From: Rheinheimera sp. | GTDB taxonomy: Bacteria; Pseudomonadota; Gammaproteobacteria; Enterobacterales; Alteromonadaceae | Assembly (NCBI GenBank): GCA_003482455.1 | Contig: DMYW01000014.1 | Location: 1-24,332, forward strand | Reading direction: 5' to 3' | DNA length: 24,332 nt | Part shown: in pieces, positions 1 to 7,489 of the stretch | Layout of the letters: each line of letters opens with the position of its first letter | Numbering within the stretch: position 1 is the first letter of the stretch | The notes under the pieces: generated by a model | What the model was told of the DNA's origin: nothing | What the model saw: only the letters and a program-made list of their open reading frames with translations | Databases searched by the model: none | Made by a program: the position numbers and the translations under genes

Positions 1-47
1 ATGGCCGACTCACACTTTTTAAACGCTATGCGCCACGTATAGCGTCG

Positions 48-1004
48 ATGGATCAAGGAATGAACTGCTTTATCGCCTACTGGACTTTCTACTTGTCTTT
101 GGTTGCCGTGACCTTCAGCCTGACGGTGCACGCGGCCACGAATGAGTTTGGTTTAAGCGCGACAGCAAGTTATTCCGACCGCCTTCTGCCGTCTACCATC
201 GATCAAGAAGCACCGCCGCAAGTCGTGCGGTTTTGCTATCAAGACGAAGCGTTATACCCGTATTTCAGCGGTTCCGGTATGGACATCCCTGCAGAGCGCC
301 CTGGCGCCACTATCGAACACCTACAGTATTTATTTGCTCGAGTGCCGCATGTCACACTCAGCATGCAGCGGCTACCGTGGCAACGTTGTTTAAAATATTT
401 GGCGGATGGCAAAGTCGATTTGGTGGTGGCCAATTACAACGTGATCCGCCGTAGTATCGGCGTTTACCCGCCCGTCCCCAAGGGGGCTGCCGCGGATGCT
501 GCCCCTGACGCTAAATTTGCATTAACTCGGCAAGATATTTGCCTAGCCACAGTGCAACGGTTGGCGATGCGTTGGAACGGCAAAAACTTCTCCGGTATGA
601 ACAAAGTGATGGTCGCTCACCCACAAAGCAAAATGGCTTTGCCGCCGAGCGAACAAATGAAGATGGTGCCTTATCCGCTGCAAGATTATTCATTGGCACC
701 AGAGCTGCTGCTTGAAGGACGCATTGATGCGATGGCGATCAACTGCAAAATCCGTGGCTTGGATTCCATTCCCAGCGAATTAAAACACCCAGAATTTGTG
801 GTGTTGCAGCCAGCGATTTATCAGCATCGTGGTTATCTGTTATTTAGCCAGCAGTTTTACCAAGAACATGCGCAGCTATCTGACCTGTTATGGCAAACCC
901 AGCAGCAACTCGAAACCTCCAAGCGAGACAGAGCGGCGTTGGATAAGATCTACCGGCATTACCTCAACGGCCAACTGGTGCAGCAGACGAATCGCAATCA
1001 TTGA
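48..1004 (+). CDS. Periplasmic solute-binding-like protein (SBP family 3-like), N-terminus uncertain
   Basis: This looks like a secreted protein with the fold of extracellular solute-binding proteins. A hydrophobic stretch at about residues 7-28 ends in VHA before ATNEF and resembles a signal peptide. A body starting near residue 59 (VVRFCYQDEALYPYF) has the first-strand and ligand-pocket look of the family, followed by GKVDLVVANY (121-130) and LLEGRIDAMAIN (221-232), the paired 'G-x-hD-hhh' segments typical of SBP_bac_3 proteins. No transporter permease or ATPase lies next to it, so the ligand and partner are unknown. The start is unsure. ATG codons at 48 and 60 both lack a well-spaced Shine-Dalgarno and give an n-region without Lys or Arg, while the frame stays open to the left edge (...LTLFKRYAPRIAS...). 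The true start may therefore lie outside the window. Family assignment is by motif impression only. Confidence 0.6.
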   Translation: MDQGMNCFIAYWTFYLSLVAVTFSLTVHAATNEFGLSATASYSDRLLPSTIDQEAPPQVVRFCYQDEALYPYFSGSGMDIPAERPGATIEHLQYLFARVPHVTLSMQRLPWQRCLKYLADGKVDLVVANYNVIRRSIGVYPPVPKGAAADAAPDAKFALTRQDICLATVQRLAMRWNGKNFSGMNKVMVAHPQSKMALPPSEQMKMVPYPLQDYSLAPELLLEGRIDAMAINCKIRGLDSIPSELKHPEFVVLQPAIYQHRGYLLFSQQFYQEHAQLSDLLWQTQQQLETSKRDRAALDKIYRHYLNGQLVQQTNRNH

Positions 1005-1005
1005 T

Positions 1006-1041
1006 GAGCGTGCGCACACGCTCGCAAAACGTGGCTTTGCG
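1006..1041 (+). other. Two tandem hairpins after the solute-binding-like gene
   Basis: Directly after the stop codon there is a perfect 7-bp stem with a 4-nt loop (GAGCGTG-CGCA-CACGCTC, 1006-1023). A second hairpin overlaps its last base (CGCAAA at 1023-1028 pairs with TTTGCG at 1036-1041, 7-nt loop). No T-run follows, so this is not a classical intrinsic terminator. A role in mRNA 3'-end protection or weak termination is inference. Confidence 0.45.
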
Positions 1042-1119
1042 ACCAATTGCACCCAGTCTGCGATAAGTCAAACAACCTTACAAATTGTTGCACTTTAGCC
1101 GGAATTCCCGCACTTTTTC

Positions 1120-1149
1120 GCTGGGTTTTTCAGACTCGTCTCATATACT
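1120..1149 (+). promoter_or_regulatory. Possible promoter of the RND efflux operon (weak)
   Basis: A good -10-like hexamer TATACT (1144-1149) lies 27 bp before the pump start codon. No convincing -35 sits 16-18 bp upstream; the best match there is poor (CTGGGT). The 172-bp gap before the pump gene makes an independent promoter reasonable, but only the -10 is visible. Confidence 0.25.
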
Positions 1150-1176
1150 CGGCTAAAAACCTGCCGGATAACCCCG

Positions 1177-4100
1177 ATGAATTTGACCCGTGCTGCTTAT
1201 AAAAATCCCGCGGCGACGCTTGTGCTGGTGGCACTGGTGTTGCTGTTTGGGGCTATCGCCTTCTACAAATTACCTATTCAGCTATTACCCGATTTAGACA
1301 GGCCACAAATCTTTATCAACAACGGCTGGCGCGCTGCGGCGCCGCAAGAAATGGAATCGACCATTATCGAGCCGCAAGAAAACACTTTGCGCCAAGTGCC
1401 TGGTGTGGTGGAGATCCAATCCAATATTGGCCAAGGTTTTGGTTCGCTGGCGCTGACGTTTGAAGTTGGCCAAGACATGCAACGTGCGTTGTTGGATGTG
1501 ATCAACGCACTAAACCAAGCGCCGCCACGGCCACGTGAAGCAGCAGAACCGCAGATCTCAGTCGGCAGTGGCCGCGGCAATGTCGCGTCGATTTTAATCA
1601 AACAACTCGACCCGGCGATGCCGGATGACTTTGGCCCTTATTTAAAACTGATCCGCGACAACGTCGGACCGCGCTTACGGGCCATTCGTGGCGTGTCGAG
1701 CGTGCAGTTAGCTTCAGATCTCCCACGCGAACTCCACATTACCTTTGACCCTTACAAAATGGCAGCGCTGGGCATTGGCATTGACCAGCTGCAAAGCGGG
1801 TTGAGCCGCGCGGTTAATATGTCAGGCGGTTTCGCCGATGTGGGGCGACGCCAATATACGGTGCGCTTTGAAGGGCAGTTTGATGTCCAAAGTTATAGCC
1901 AAATGATCGTGTCCTACAACAATGGCCGGCCTGTGTACTTGCGGGATGTGGCGAGTGTCGAAGTCGGCCTGCCGGATATCAACGGCTTTACCAAACGTAA
2001 TGGACTTCCGGCTTATTACATCACGCTGGAGCGCGGTGATAACTCCAACACAGTGGCGATTTTGGATGAAGTGAACAAAGCGATAGTCGAGCTGAATCGC
2101 GATGTATTGGGCCCGAAACAGATGGAAATGGAACTCAGTTTCGACGCTTCGGTGCATATCCGTCGTGCCATTGCGTTGGTCAACTCCAACTTGCTAGCCG
2201 GTGTGGCGTTAAGTTTGGCCATTTTGTATTTCTTTTTGCGCGGCTGGAAAGCCACCTTGTTGATTGGCGTGACGATTCCGCTGTGTTTGATGATTGCCTT
2301 TGTGGTGCTACAGGCCGCCGGACGCAGTCTGAATGTGATTTCGCTCGCTGGCTTGGCATTTTCGGTCGGCATGGTGCTCGATGCCGCGATTGTGGTGCAA
2401 GAAGTCGTGGTGCGATTGATGCAGCAGGGCATGTCGGCGCTGCAAGCCGTCAAACGTGGCTGCGCCGAAGTTGGCGGTGCTTTGCTGGCGTCGACTGCGA
2501 CCACAGTCGCCATCTTCTTGCCGGTGCTGTATATGCAAGGTGTGGAAGGCCAGCTGTTTTATGATTTAGCGCTGACGCTTGCGGTGTCGGTGTCAGCGTC
2601 CATGCTGGTGGCGTTGACCGTGCTGCCGCTGTTGTCGGTGCGCTTTATGAAAAATCGCGATCTGCCGTCGGACCCCTTGCAGGCTTTTTGGCAACGGATC
2701 GCCAGCCTGGTGATGCGCTTGACCAATACGCCGCGCAAAGCCCTAGGCTGGTCGCTGGCGCTGGTACCGGGCGCTTTGTTGGTGATTGGGTTGCAATTGC
2801 CCAAAGCCGATTTTTTACCGCAAGCCAATGGCGATGGCATCTTTACCGGCTTTCGTTTACCGCCAGGCGGCAATATTCGCTTGATGGAGCAAGAAATTGG
2901 CGAGTTGTTGGTCAAACGTTTAGAGCCCTATTACAAAGACAAAAAGTACCCAGCGATCAAGGGCTACAACATGTCGATGTTCTCCAGTTTTAACGTGTTG
3001 TTTGTCTACCCAGAAGATCCGCGTTCAGTCGACGATATGTTGACCCTGCTGCGCACCGAAATTTTAAAAGATTTACCCGATACCCAATCCTTTAGTTTTC
3101 GGGCTAGCTTGCTGAACTTTGGTTTTAGCTCTGGCCGTGAAATGAACGTCGATTTCCAGGGGCCGGATATCGATGAGTTGATGGTACGGGCGGCCGAAGC
3201 ACAAAGCCTGATCGAACAGAAATTACCAGGTGCCAATGTGCAAGCCGAACCGGGTTTGGCGCAAAACCAGCCGGAACTGCGGGTGGTGCCCGATGAAGTC
3301 GCGATCGCCCAAGCCGGCATCGACCGCTACACTGTCGCCAACGCCGTGCGTGCTGTAACTGACGGCGTGTATGTCGGCGAGCAATTTGATGGCAATGAGC
3401 GGATGGATATCATCTTGCGCGCCGCACCCTGGCAAGAACCCGAGCAACTGCAAGCCACGCCGATTTTCACCCGCGAAGCGGGCGTACAAACCATCGGTCA
3501 ATTAACGCAGATGCAGCGCACAGTAGGGCCAACCAATTTGTTACGGGTCAATGGGTTACGCACTGTTAGTTTGCAGGTCACGCCACCGGCCGAAATGGCA
3601 TTGGAAGACGTGATGAACCTACTCAAACAAGAGGTGGTGCTGCCGATGCGGGAAAAATACGGTGACAGCATGACAGTGCAATTCCGCGGTAGTGCCGACA
3701 GGTTAGACGCCGCCATGCAAGCAATGGCGCAGAATTTTGTCATTGCCATCGTGATTTTGTTCTTGTTAATGACCGCCTTGTTCAAATCGGCACGCGACAG
3801 CTTGTTGGTACTACTGACCATGCCAATTGCTTTAGTGGGCGGTGTGTTGGCGCTTAACTTCCTGAATTTATTTGTGTTCCAGTCGCTCGATTTGTTAACC
3901 ATGATCGGCTTTATCATTTTGCTTGGCTTAGTGGTCAACAACGCCATCTTGCTGGTCGAGCAATTTAGGCAATTGCTACAGCAAGGTATGGCGCGGGTGG
4001 ACGCCATCCGCGAAGCGGTTCAAGTGCGGGCGCGGCCGATTTTTATGAGCACGCTGACCAGTATTTTTGGCATGTTGCCACTGGCGCTAGTGCCTGGCGT

Positions 4101-4257
4101 CGGCACGGATATTTACCGTGGCTTGGCCGTGGTGATTGTCGGTGGCATGACATTTAGCTTGTTGTTTTCATTAGTTTTAGTGCCGGCGCTACTGCAGTGT
4201 TGGCCTGCGCGGCAAGCTGCCGTGACGTTTGCTTCCGAGGTATCGCATGAAAATTAA
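1177..4257 (+). CDS. RND-family efflux pump, inner-membrane permease subunit
   Basis: This is a proton-driven inner-membrane transporter of the AcrB/MdtB/CusA superfamily that works with a periplasmic adaptor and an outer-membrane channel. Its 1026 residues are the usual family length. Visible marks are the N-terminal TM1 (about 12-30) followed by KLPIQLLPDLDRPQI, a large periplasmic region, a TM block from about 333, a second TM half starting near 520, and the C-terminal TM block from about 850. The TM4 motif is SVGMVLDAAIVV, with one acidic residue (D402) where AcrB has an Asp pair. The TM10 motif GLVVNNAILLVE has N921 where AcrB has Lys940. Variants like this occur in metal-efflux and other RND branches, so the substrate cannot be called. 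The adaptor gene follows with an 11-nt overlap. No regulator or TolC-type gene is in view. Confidence 0.93.
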   Translation: MNLTRAAYKNPAATLVLVALVLLFGAIAFYKLPIQLLPDLDRPQIFINNGWRAAAPQEMESTIIEPQENTLRQVPGVVEIQSNIGQGFGSLALTFEVGQDMQRALLDVINALNQAPPRPREAAEPQISVGSGRGNVASILIKQLDPAMPDDFGPYLKLIRDNVGPRLRAIRGVSSVQLASDLPRELHITFDPYKMAALGIGIDQLQSGLSRAVNMSGGFADVGRRQYTVRFEGQFDVQSYSQMIVSYNNGRPVYLRDVASVEVGLPDINGFTKRNGLPAYYITLERGDNSNTVAILDEVNKAIVELNRDVLGPKQMEMELSFDASVHIRRAIALVNSNLLAGVALSLAILYFFLRGWKATLLIGVTIPLCLMIAFVVLQAAGRSLNVISLAGLAFSVGMVLDAAIVVQEVVVRLMQQGMSALQAVKRGCAEVGGALLASTATTVAIFLPVLYMQGVEGQLFYDLALTLAVSVSASMLVALTVLPLLSVRFMKNRDLPSDPLQAFWQRIASLVMRLTNTPRKALGWSLALVPGALLVIGLQLPKADFLPQANGDGIFTGFRLPPGGNIRLMEQEIGELLVKRLEPYYKDKKYPAIKGYNMSMFSSFNVLFVYPEDPRSVDDMLTLLRTEILKDLPDTQSFSFRASLLNFGFSSGREMNVDFQGPDIDELMVRAAEAQSLIEQKLPGANVQAEPGLAQNQPELRVVPDEVAIAQAGIDRYTVANAVRAVTDGVYVGEQFDGNERMDIILRAAPWQEPEQLQATPIFTREAGVQTIGQLTQMQRTVGPTNLLRVNGLRTVSLQVTPPAEMALEDVMNLLKQEVVLPMREKYGDSMTVQFRGSADRLDAAMQAMAQNFVIAIVILFLLMTALFKSARDSLLVLLTMPIALVGGVLALNFLNLFVFQSLDLLTMIGFIILLGLVVNNAILLVEQFRQLLQQGMARVDAIREAVQVRARPIFMSTLTSIFGMLPLALVPGVGTDIYRGLAVVIVGGMTFSLLFSLVLVPALLQCWPARQAAVTFASEVSHEN
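4237..4241 (+). promoter_or_regulatory. Shine-Dalgarno that fixes the adaptor start
   Basis: GAGGT stands 5 nt before the ATG at 4247, inside the 3' end of the pump gene. It favours this ATG over an in-frame TTG at 4229 and gives a clean signal peptide. Confidence 0.75.
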
Positions 4258-5314
4258 TTGGTTCTCTCTGTTATGGCTTAGCACAAGCTTGCTAGTAGGT
4301 GGCGCGCAGGCTCAAGAGCCGCAAGCGGCAGTGGTCAGTGTCGCACCCGTCAAACAACTGACCATAGCGCCCACCGTGATGGTGTCAGGGCAAGTGCAAA
4401 GTAAGTTTCAATCGAACTTAAGCACAGGGGTCGATGGACGGTTGGACTTTGTGGTCGAGCCGGGCAGTCAAGTGCAAGCTGGCGCTTTGTTAGCACGGAT
4501 CGACCCGACGCCCTTAAAACTTCGGATCAGCGAACTGAATGCCCAACTCAAACGCGCCACAATCCAAGCGCAGCAGTTATCGCGTGAAGTAGCGCGGCTG
4601 CAAAGTCTAATCAGCAAGAATCTGGTGTCGAAAACTCAGTTGGAGCAAACCCAAGCCGACTATGAACTGGCATTGGCGGACATTGAATTGAACAAAGCTA
4701 GTGTGGCGCAACTGCAAGATCAGTTAACGCGCAGTGAGCTAAAAGCGCCGTTTGCCGGCGTGGTCAGCCAGCGCTTTCACCAGATCGGTGAAGAGATCAG
4801 TCGCAATAGCCCATTGATCCAGCTGGTAAATCTCGAGCAACTGGAGATCCGCGTTTATGCGCCACTGCAATATGCCGGCTATGTCTCGACCGGTGCAGAG
4901 CTGCAAGTGTATGACCCGCGTGGTGAACAAGCCCTGCCGGTGACGCATGTGATCCCGGTGTCTGATAACCGTTCACAAACCTTTGAATTGCGCCTTGCGG
5001 CAAAACCCGGCAGCTATCAAATTGGCCAGCTGGTCAGTGTCGGCGTGCCGATTGCGGCGGCGCAAGCGAGTTTAGTGATCCATCGCGATGCGCTGGTGTT
5101 GTCAAAACAACATCACGCCGTATATCGAGTGGATGGCGATACCGCCCACCGCATCGAAGTCGAAACAGGTCAAGGCCAAGGCGCTTGGTTGCAAGTCAAA
5201 GCCGCGTTAAAACAAGGGGATCAATTGGTGATCCGCGGCGCGGAAACCTTATCGGATGGTGCCAAAGTTCGAGTGCTCAGTTCTGATCAATTTCAGTTAG
5301 TTGGTGCAGGTTAG
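4247..5314 (+). CDS. RND efflux periplasmic adaptor (membrane fusion protein, HlyD/AcrA type)
   Basis: The adaptor links the RND pump to an outer-membrane channel. The 355-residue protein begins with a signal peptide (about 1-22, ending AQA before QEP) and has no lipobox Cys, so it is probably not a lipoprotein, unlike AcrA. Next come the first lipoyl half (GVDGRLDFVVEPGSQVQAGALLARIDP, about 61-87), an alpha-helical hairpin (about 88-162, with the ISKNLVSKTQLEQ turn), the second lipoyl half (RSELKAPFAGVVSQRFHQIGEEIS, 162-185), and beta-barrel and membrane-proximal domains to the end. It overlaps the pump gene by 11 nt and is followed by a terminator, so the two genes form one transcription unit. 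Adaptor after pump is the less common order. The cargo is unknown. Confidence 0.92.
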   Translation: MKINWFSLLWLSTSLLVGGAQAQEPQAAVVSVAPVKQLTIAPTVMVSGQVQSKFQSNLSTGVDGRLDFVVEPGSQVQAGALLARIDPTPLKLRISELNAQLKRATIQAQQLSREVARLQSLISKNLVSKTQLEQTQADYELALADIELNKASVAQLQDQLTRSELKAPFAGVVSQRFHQIGEEISRNSPLIQLVNLEQLEIRVYAPLQYAGYVSTGAELQVYDPRGEQALPVTHVIPVSDNRSQTFELRLAAKPGSYQIGQLVSVGVPIAAAQASLVIHRDALVLSKQHHAVYRVDGDTAHRIEVETGQGQGAWLQVKAALKQGDQLVIRGAETLSDGAKVRVLSSDQFQLVGAG

Positions 5315-5331
5315 TCCATTATCCACTTTAT

Positions 5332-5360
5332 AAAAAAACCTCGCCTCGGCGAGGTTTTTT
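5332..5360 (+). terminator. Intrinsic terminator after the efflux operon
   Basis: A 6-bp GC-rich stem (CCTCGC/GCGAGG) with a CTCG loop is flanked by seven A and six T residues. The hairpin is strong and U-tailed, with A/T symmetry, 17 bp after the adaptor stop codon. It insulates the cell wall cluster from the efflux operon. Confidence 0.92.
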
Positions 5361-5657
5361 GTTGGCCAAACGATGGCCGTTGCTCCTAGTTACTGCGCAC
5401 TCAGCTGCTTCGACGCCAGTCGTAAGATAATGCTGTAACAGGTCCATTCTGTGCTTCGGTGATGCGAAGATCTGACCAAACGAAAGCCGTCTAGAAAGCT
5501 AAGCCAAAGATCCTCGATTGTTATGGTTACGCGGCACCAAAAATGCCTTGGATCGGGCTTTTGGGCATTTTTCTCCCACTTTTCCCCCCTTTTTCACCAC
5601 CTCGCCGCTAAGCCGCGTGGTTATTGGATCTGATTCGATCAATTCCACCCTGTTTTA
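5361..5657. other. Gene-free stretch upstream of the mraZ promoter
   Basis: I see no convincing gene here. The stretch contains small inverted repeats: GGCCA-AACGA-TGGCC just after the terminator, and CTTCG-GTGATG-CGAAG at 5454-5469. A longer hairpin has AAAAATGCC (5539-5547) pairing with GGCATTTTT (5564-5572) across a 16-nt loop, and it leads into a pyrimidine tract to about 5604. That last hairpin could act as a weak terminator or attenuator for transcripts entering from upstream. I looked for RNase P RNA, which I recall near mraZ in some relatives, and could not recognise it. Confidence 0.5.
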
Positions 5658-5659
5658 CC

Positions 5660-5689
5660 TTGACAAGGGAATTTTTTGCACCCTAAACT
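5660..5689 (+). promoter_or_regulatory. Probable main promoter of the dcw cluster (Pmra)
   Basis: A perfect -35 TTGACA (5660-5665) is followed by an 18-bp spacer and a -10 TAAACT (5684-5689, 4 of 6 consensus). Predicted transcription start is near 5696, giving a leader of about 65 nt before mraZ. The -35 sits in an 11-bp odd palindrome, CCTTGACAAGG (5658-5668). The phased repeats that follow overlap the predicted start site, as expected for repression. Confidence 0.7.
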
Positions 5690-5697
5690 GTGACATT

Positions 5698-5723
5698 GTG
5701 GTTTTTTGTGGGTCCAAGTGGAT
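5698..5723 (+). promoter_or_regulatory. Candidate MraZ operator: three GTGGNT repeats at 10-bp spacing
   Basis: GTGGTT (5698-5703), GTGGGT (5708-5713) and GTGGAT (5718-5723) start exactly 10 bp apart, one helical turn. E. coli MraZ is known to bind TGGGN direct repeats separated by 5 nt upstream of its own gene. Here the cores are TGGTT, TGGGT and TGGAT with 5-nt spacers, at the same place relative to mraZ and directly downstream of the -10. Only the middle copy matches TGGGN exactly, so the binding assignment is inference. Confidence 0.6.
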
Positions 5724-5760
5724 CTTTTTTCGGATCTAATAACACCAAAACGGGAAAACA

Positions 5761-6231
5761 ATGTTTCGTGGATCTTTTGCGCTGAACCTTGATGACAAAG
5801 GCCGGTTGACGCTTCCTACGCGTTACCGCGATAGCCTTTTGTCAGATTGCAGCGGCCAATTGATCTGCACCATCGATCATAAAGACCCCTGTTTGTTGTT
5901 GTATCCGCTGTCCGAATGGGAAGAAATCGAAGAAAAACTGAAACGTTTATCGAGCTTCAACCCGCAAGAACAACGTTTGAAACGCTTGTTACTCGGCCAC
6001 GCCACAGACTGCGAAATGGATAAAAACGGCCGGATCTTATTGCCAGCCACCTTACGGGCGCACGCCAACCTCAGCAAAGAACTGCGGTTAGTCGGTCAGC
6101 TCAACAAATTCGAGATTTGGGACGAGCACACCTGGCATCAGCGGGTGGCAGATGACATGGCGATTGAGCAGGAATTGCTGCAACAAGGCGATGTCGAATT
6201 GTCCGAACGTTTACAGGAACTATCACTGTGA
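5761..6231 (+). CDS. mraZ: MraZ, transcriptional regulator of the dcw cluster
   Basis: MraZ is a DNA-binding protein that forms ring-shaped oligomers and represses its own dcw operon. The 156-residue product (E. coli 152) shows the invariant start MFRGSF and two SpoVT-AbrB half-domains. Each carries the family motif: DDKGRLTLP (11-19) and DKNGRILLP (87-95). It is first in the operon, as usual. The ATG is fixed by the conserved N-terminus, with a weak GGGA 5 nt upstream. Its stop codon overlaps the GTG start of rsmH. The upstream phased repeats are its likely target, giving negative autoregulation. Confidence 0.97.
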   Translation: MFRGSFALNLDDKGRLTLPTRYRDSLLSDCSGQLICTIDHKDPCLLLYPLSEWEEIEEKLKRLSSFNPQEQRLKRLLLGHATDCEMDKNGRILLPATLRAHANLSKELRLVGQLNKFEIWDEHTWHQRVADDMAIEQELLQQGDVELSERLQELSL

Positions 6232-7178
6232 CCACCAGCGCGCCGCAGGCGCATATTTCAGTGCTCCTTGACGAGACCATCGACGGGTTGGCGATCAAAG
6301 CCGACGGCATTTATGTCGATGGTACGTTCGGTAGGGGAGGGCATAGCCGTGTGGTCTTAAGCAAATTGGGTCCAAACGGTCGCTTGATTGCGATTGACCG
6401 CGATCCAACGGCGATCGCCGCAGCGCAAGCCCCAGAATTTGCCAATGACAGTCGGTTTGAAATTCATCATCAACCTTTTGCCGACATGGCGCAGGTGATT
6501 GAACAACAAGGTTTATTGGGGCAAGTCGATGGCATTTTGCTCGATTTGGGCGTGTCATCTCCACAGCTAGATGACGCCGAACGTGGCTTTAGTTTTATGC
6601 GTGACGGTCCACTGGATATGCGGATGGACCCAACGTCTGGCGTGTCAGCAGCTGACTGGCTGGCAACTGCGGATGTCGAAGACATCACCTTTGTGCTGCG
6701 TGAATACGGCGAAGAAAAATTTGCCTGGAAAATTGCCAACGCCATCGTCAACACTCGCACAGCCGCGCCATTGACCCGGACCTCGCAGCTGGCGAGTTTA
6801 ATTGCGGCTACTGCACCTAAAAGTTTTAAAGAGAAAAAACACCCAGCGACGCGCAGCTTCCAAGCCATTCGCATTTATATCAACAGCGAGTTGGAACAAG
6901 TCAATCAAGCATTAAACGCTGCATTGACCGTGTTAAAGCCGGGCGGGCGTTTGACGGTGATCAGCTTCCACTCGCTGGAAGATCGCTTGGTTAAACAGTT
7001 TATGCGCAAGCACAGCAAGCCGGCAGCTGTGCCAAAAGGCTTGCCGCTGACCGAAGCGCAGCTGAAACAAGATTTAGCACTCAGTTTGGTCGGTAAGGCG
7101 ATTATGCCGTCTGATCAAGAGCTTGAACACAATCCACGCGCCCGCAGTGCGGTGTTGCGGGTGGCACAGCGGAACTAA
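6228..7178 (+). CDS. rsmH: RsmH, 16S rRNA (cytosine(1402)-N4)-methyltransferase
   Basis: This enzyme uses S-adenosylmethionine to methylate N4 of C1402 in the decoding centre of 16S rRNA. The 316-residue protein (E. coli 313) has the AdoMet loop DGTFGRGGHS (31-40) and the family signatures GILLDLGVSSPQLDDAERGFSF (102-123), HPATRSFQAIRIYIN (205-219), RLTVISFHSLEDRLVK (241-256) and NPRARSAVLRVA (302-313). The start is GTG, sharing 4 nt with the mraZ stop (GTGA), with AGGA 9 nt upstream. Translation is therefore probably coupled to mraZ. Older name mraW. Confidence 0.97.
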   Translation: MTTSAPQAHISVLLDETIDGLAIKADGIYVDGTFGRGGHSRVVLSKLGPNGRLIAIDRDPTAIAAAQAPEFANDSRFEIHHQPFADMAQVIEQQGLLGQVDGILLDLGVSSPQLDDAERGFSFMRDGPLDMRMDPTSGVSAADWLATADVEDITFVLREYGEEKFAWKIANAIVNTRTAAPLTRTSQLASLIAATAPKSFKEKKHPATRSFQAIRIYINSELEQVNQALNAALTVLKPGGRLTVISFHSLEDRLVKQFMRKHSKPAAVPKGLPLTEAQLKQDLALSLVGKAIMPSDQELEHNPRARSAVLRVAQRN

Positions 7179-7180
7179 CC

Positions 7181-7489
7181 ATGAGTGGTATCCGGCTAAG
7201 CCAAATAATTTTGCAAGACATAGCACGCCACAAAATCGTGGTGGTGCTGTTAGTGGCGGCGATGGGATCAGCACTGGCTGTGGTCGAACTGACCCACCAA
7301 AACCGTCAACTGACCATCTCCCAAGATAAGTTGTTGCAACAACGCGACGCTTACGAAGTGGAATGGCGCAATTTGCTAATAGAACAACGGGCACTGTCAG
7401 AACATAGTCGGGTCGAGGAACTGGCCCAACAACAATTGCAGATGACCCGGCCGATAGGACCGCAAGATATAGTGGTGGATGAGCCATGA
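7181..7489 (+). CDS. ftsL: FtsL, bitopic cell division protein
   Basis: FtsL joins FtsB and FtsQ in the divisome subcomplex that activates FtsWI septal synthesis. The 102-residue product is shorter than E. coli FtsL (121) but has the same plan: a short cytoplasmic tail (1-17), one transmembrane segment (about 18-36, IVVVLLVAAMGSALAVV), then a periplasmic coiled coil (about 38-75) including the conserved EWRNLLIEQ. The C-terminus is MTRPIGPQDIVVDEP. The start lies 2 nt after the rsmH stop with no clear Shine-Dalgarno, and its stop overlaps ftsI by ATGA, so coupled translation is likely. Identity rests on position plus topology, because the family diverges strongly. Confidence 0.93.
   Translation: MSGIRLSQIILQDIARHKIVVVLLVAAMGSALAVVELTHQNRQLTISQDKLLQQRDAYEVEWRNLLIEQRALSEHSRVEELAQQQLQMTRPIGPQDIVVDEP

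Noticed and set aside
2016..2513. Long antisense frames within the RND gene and similar long shadows in lpxC and ftsZ
   Set aside because: They lie opposite confirmed genes, show biased composition (Ser, Thr, Arg or Ala rich) and match no family I know.
5318..5328. TTATCCACT, one mismatch from a DnaA box
   Set aside because: It is a single site with no cluster, AT-rich unwinding element or replication genes nearby, so an origin is not supported.
5373..5438. A 21-residue frame just after the efflux terminator
   Set aside because: It is very short, has no ribosome binding site, and begins right behind a strong terminator.
5543..5611. A 22-residue hydrophobic, proline-rich micro-frame (MPWIGLLGIF...) in the mraZ leader region
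   Set aside because: There is no Shine-Dalgarno, it lies upstream of the predicted promoter, and its hydrophobic-proline content follows from the pyrimidine-rich DNA.
5518..5739. A 73-codon frame beginning with TTG upstream of mraZ
   Set aside because: It runs through the hairpin, the promoter and the phased repeats, has no ribosome binding site, and the residue mix (many Phe, Cys, Ser) looks non-coding.
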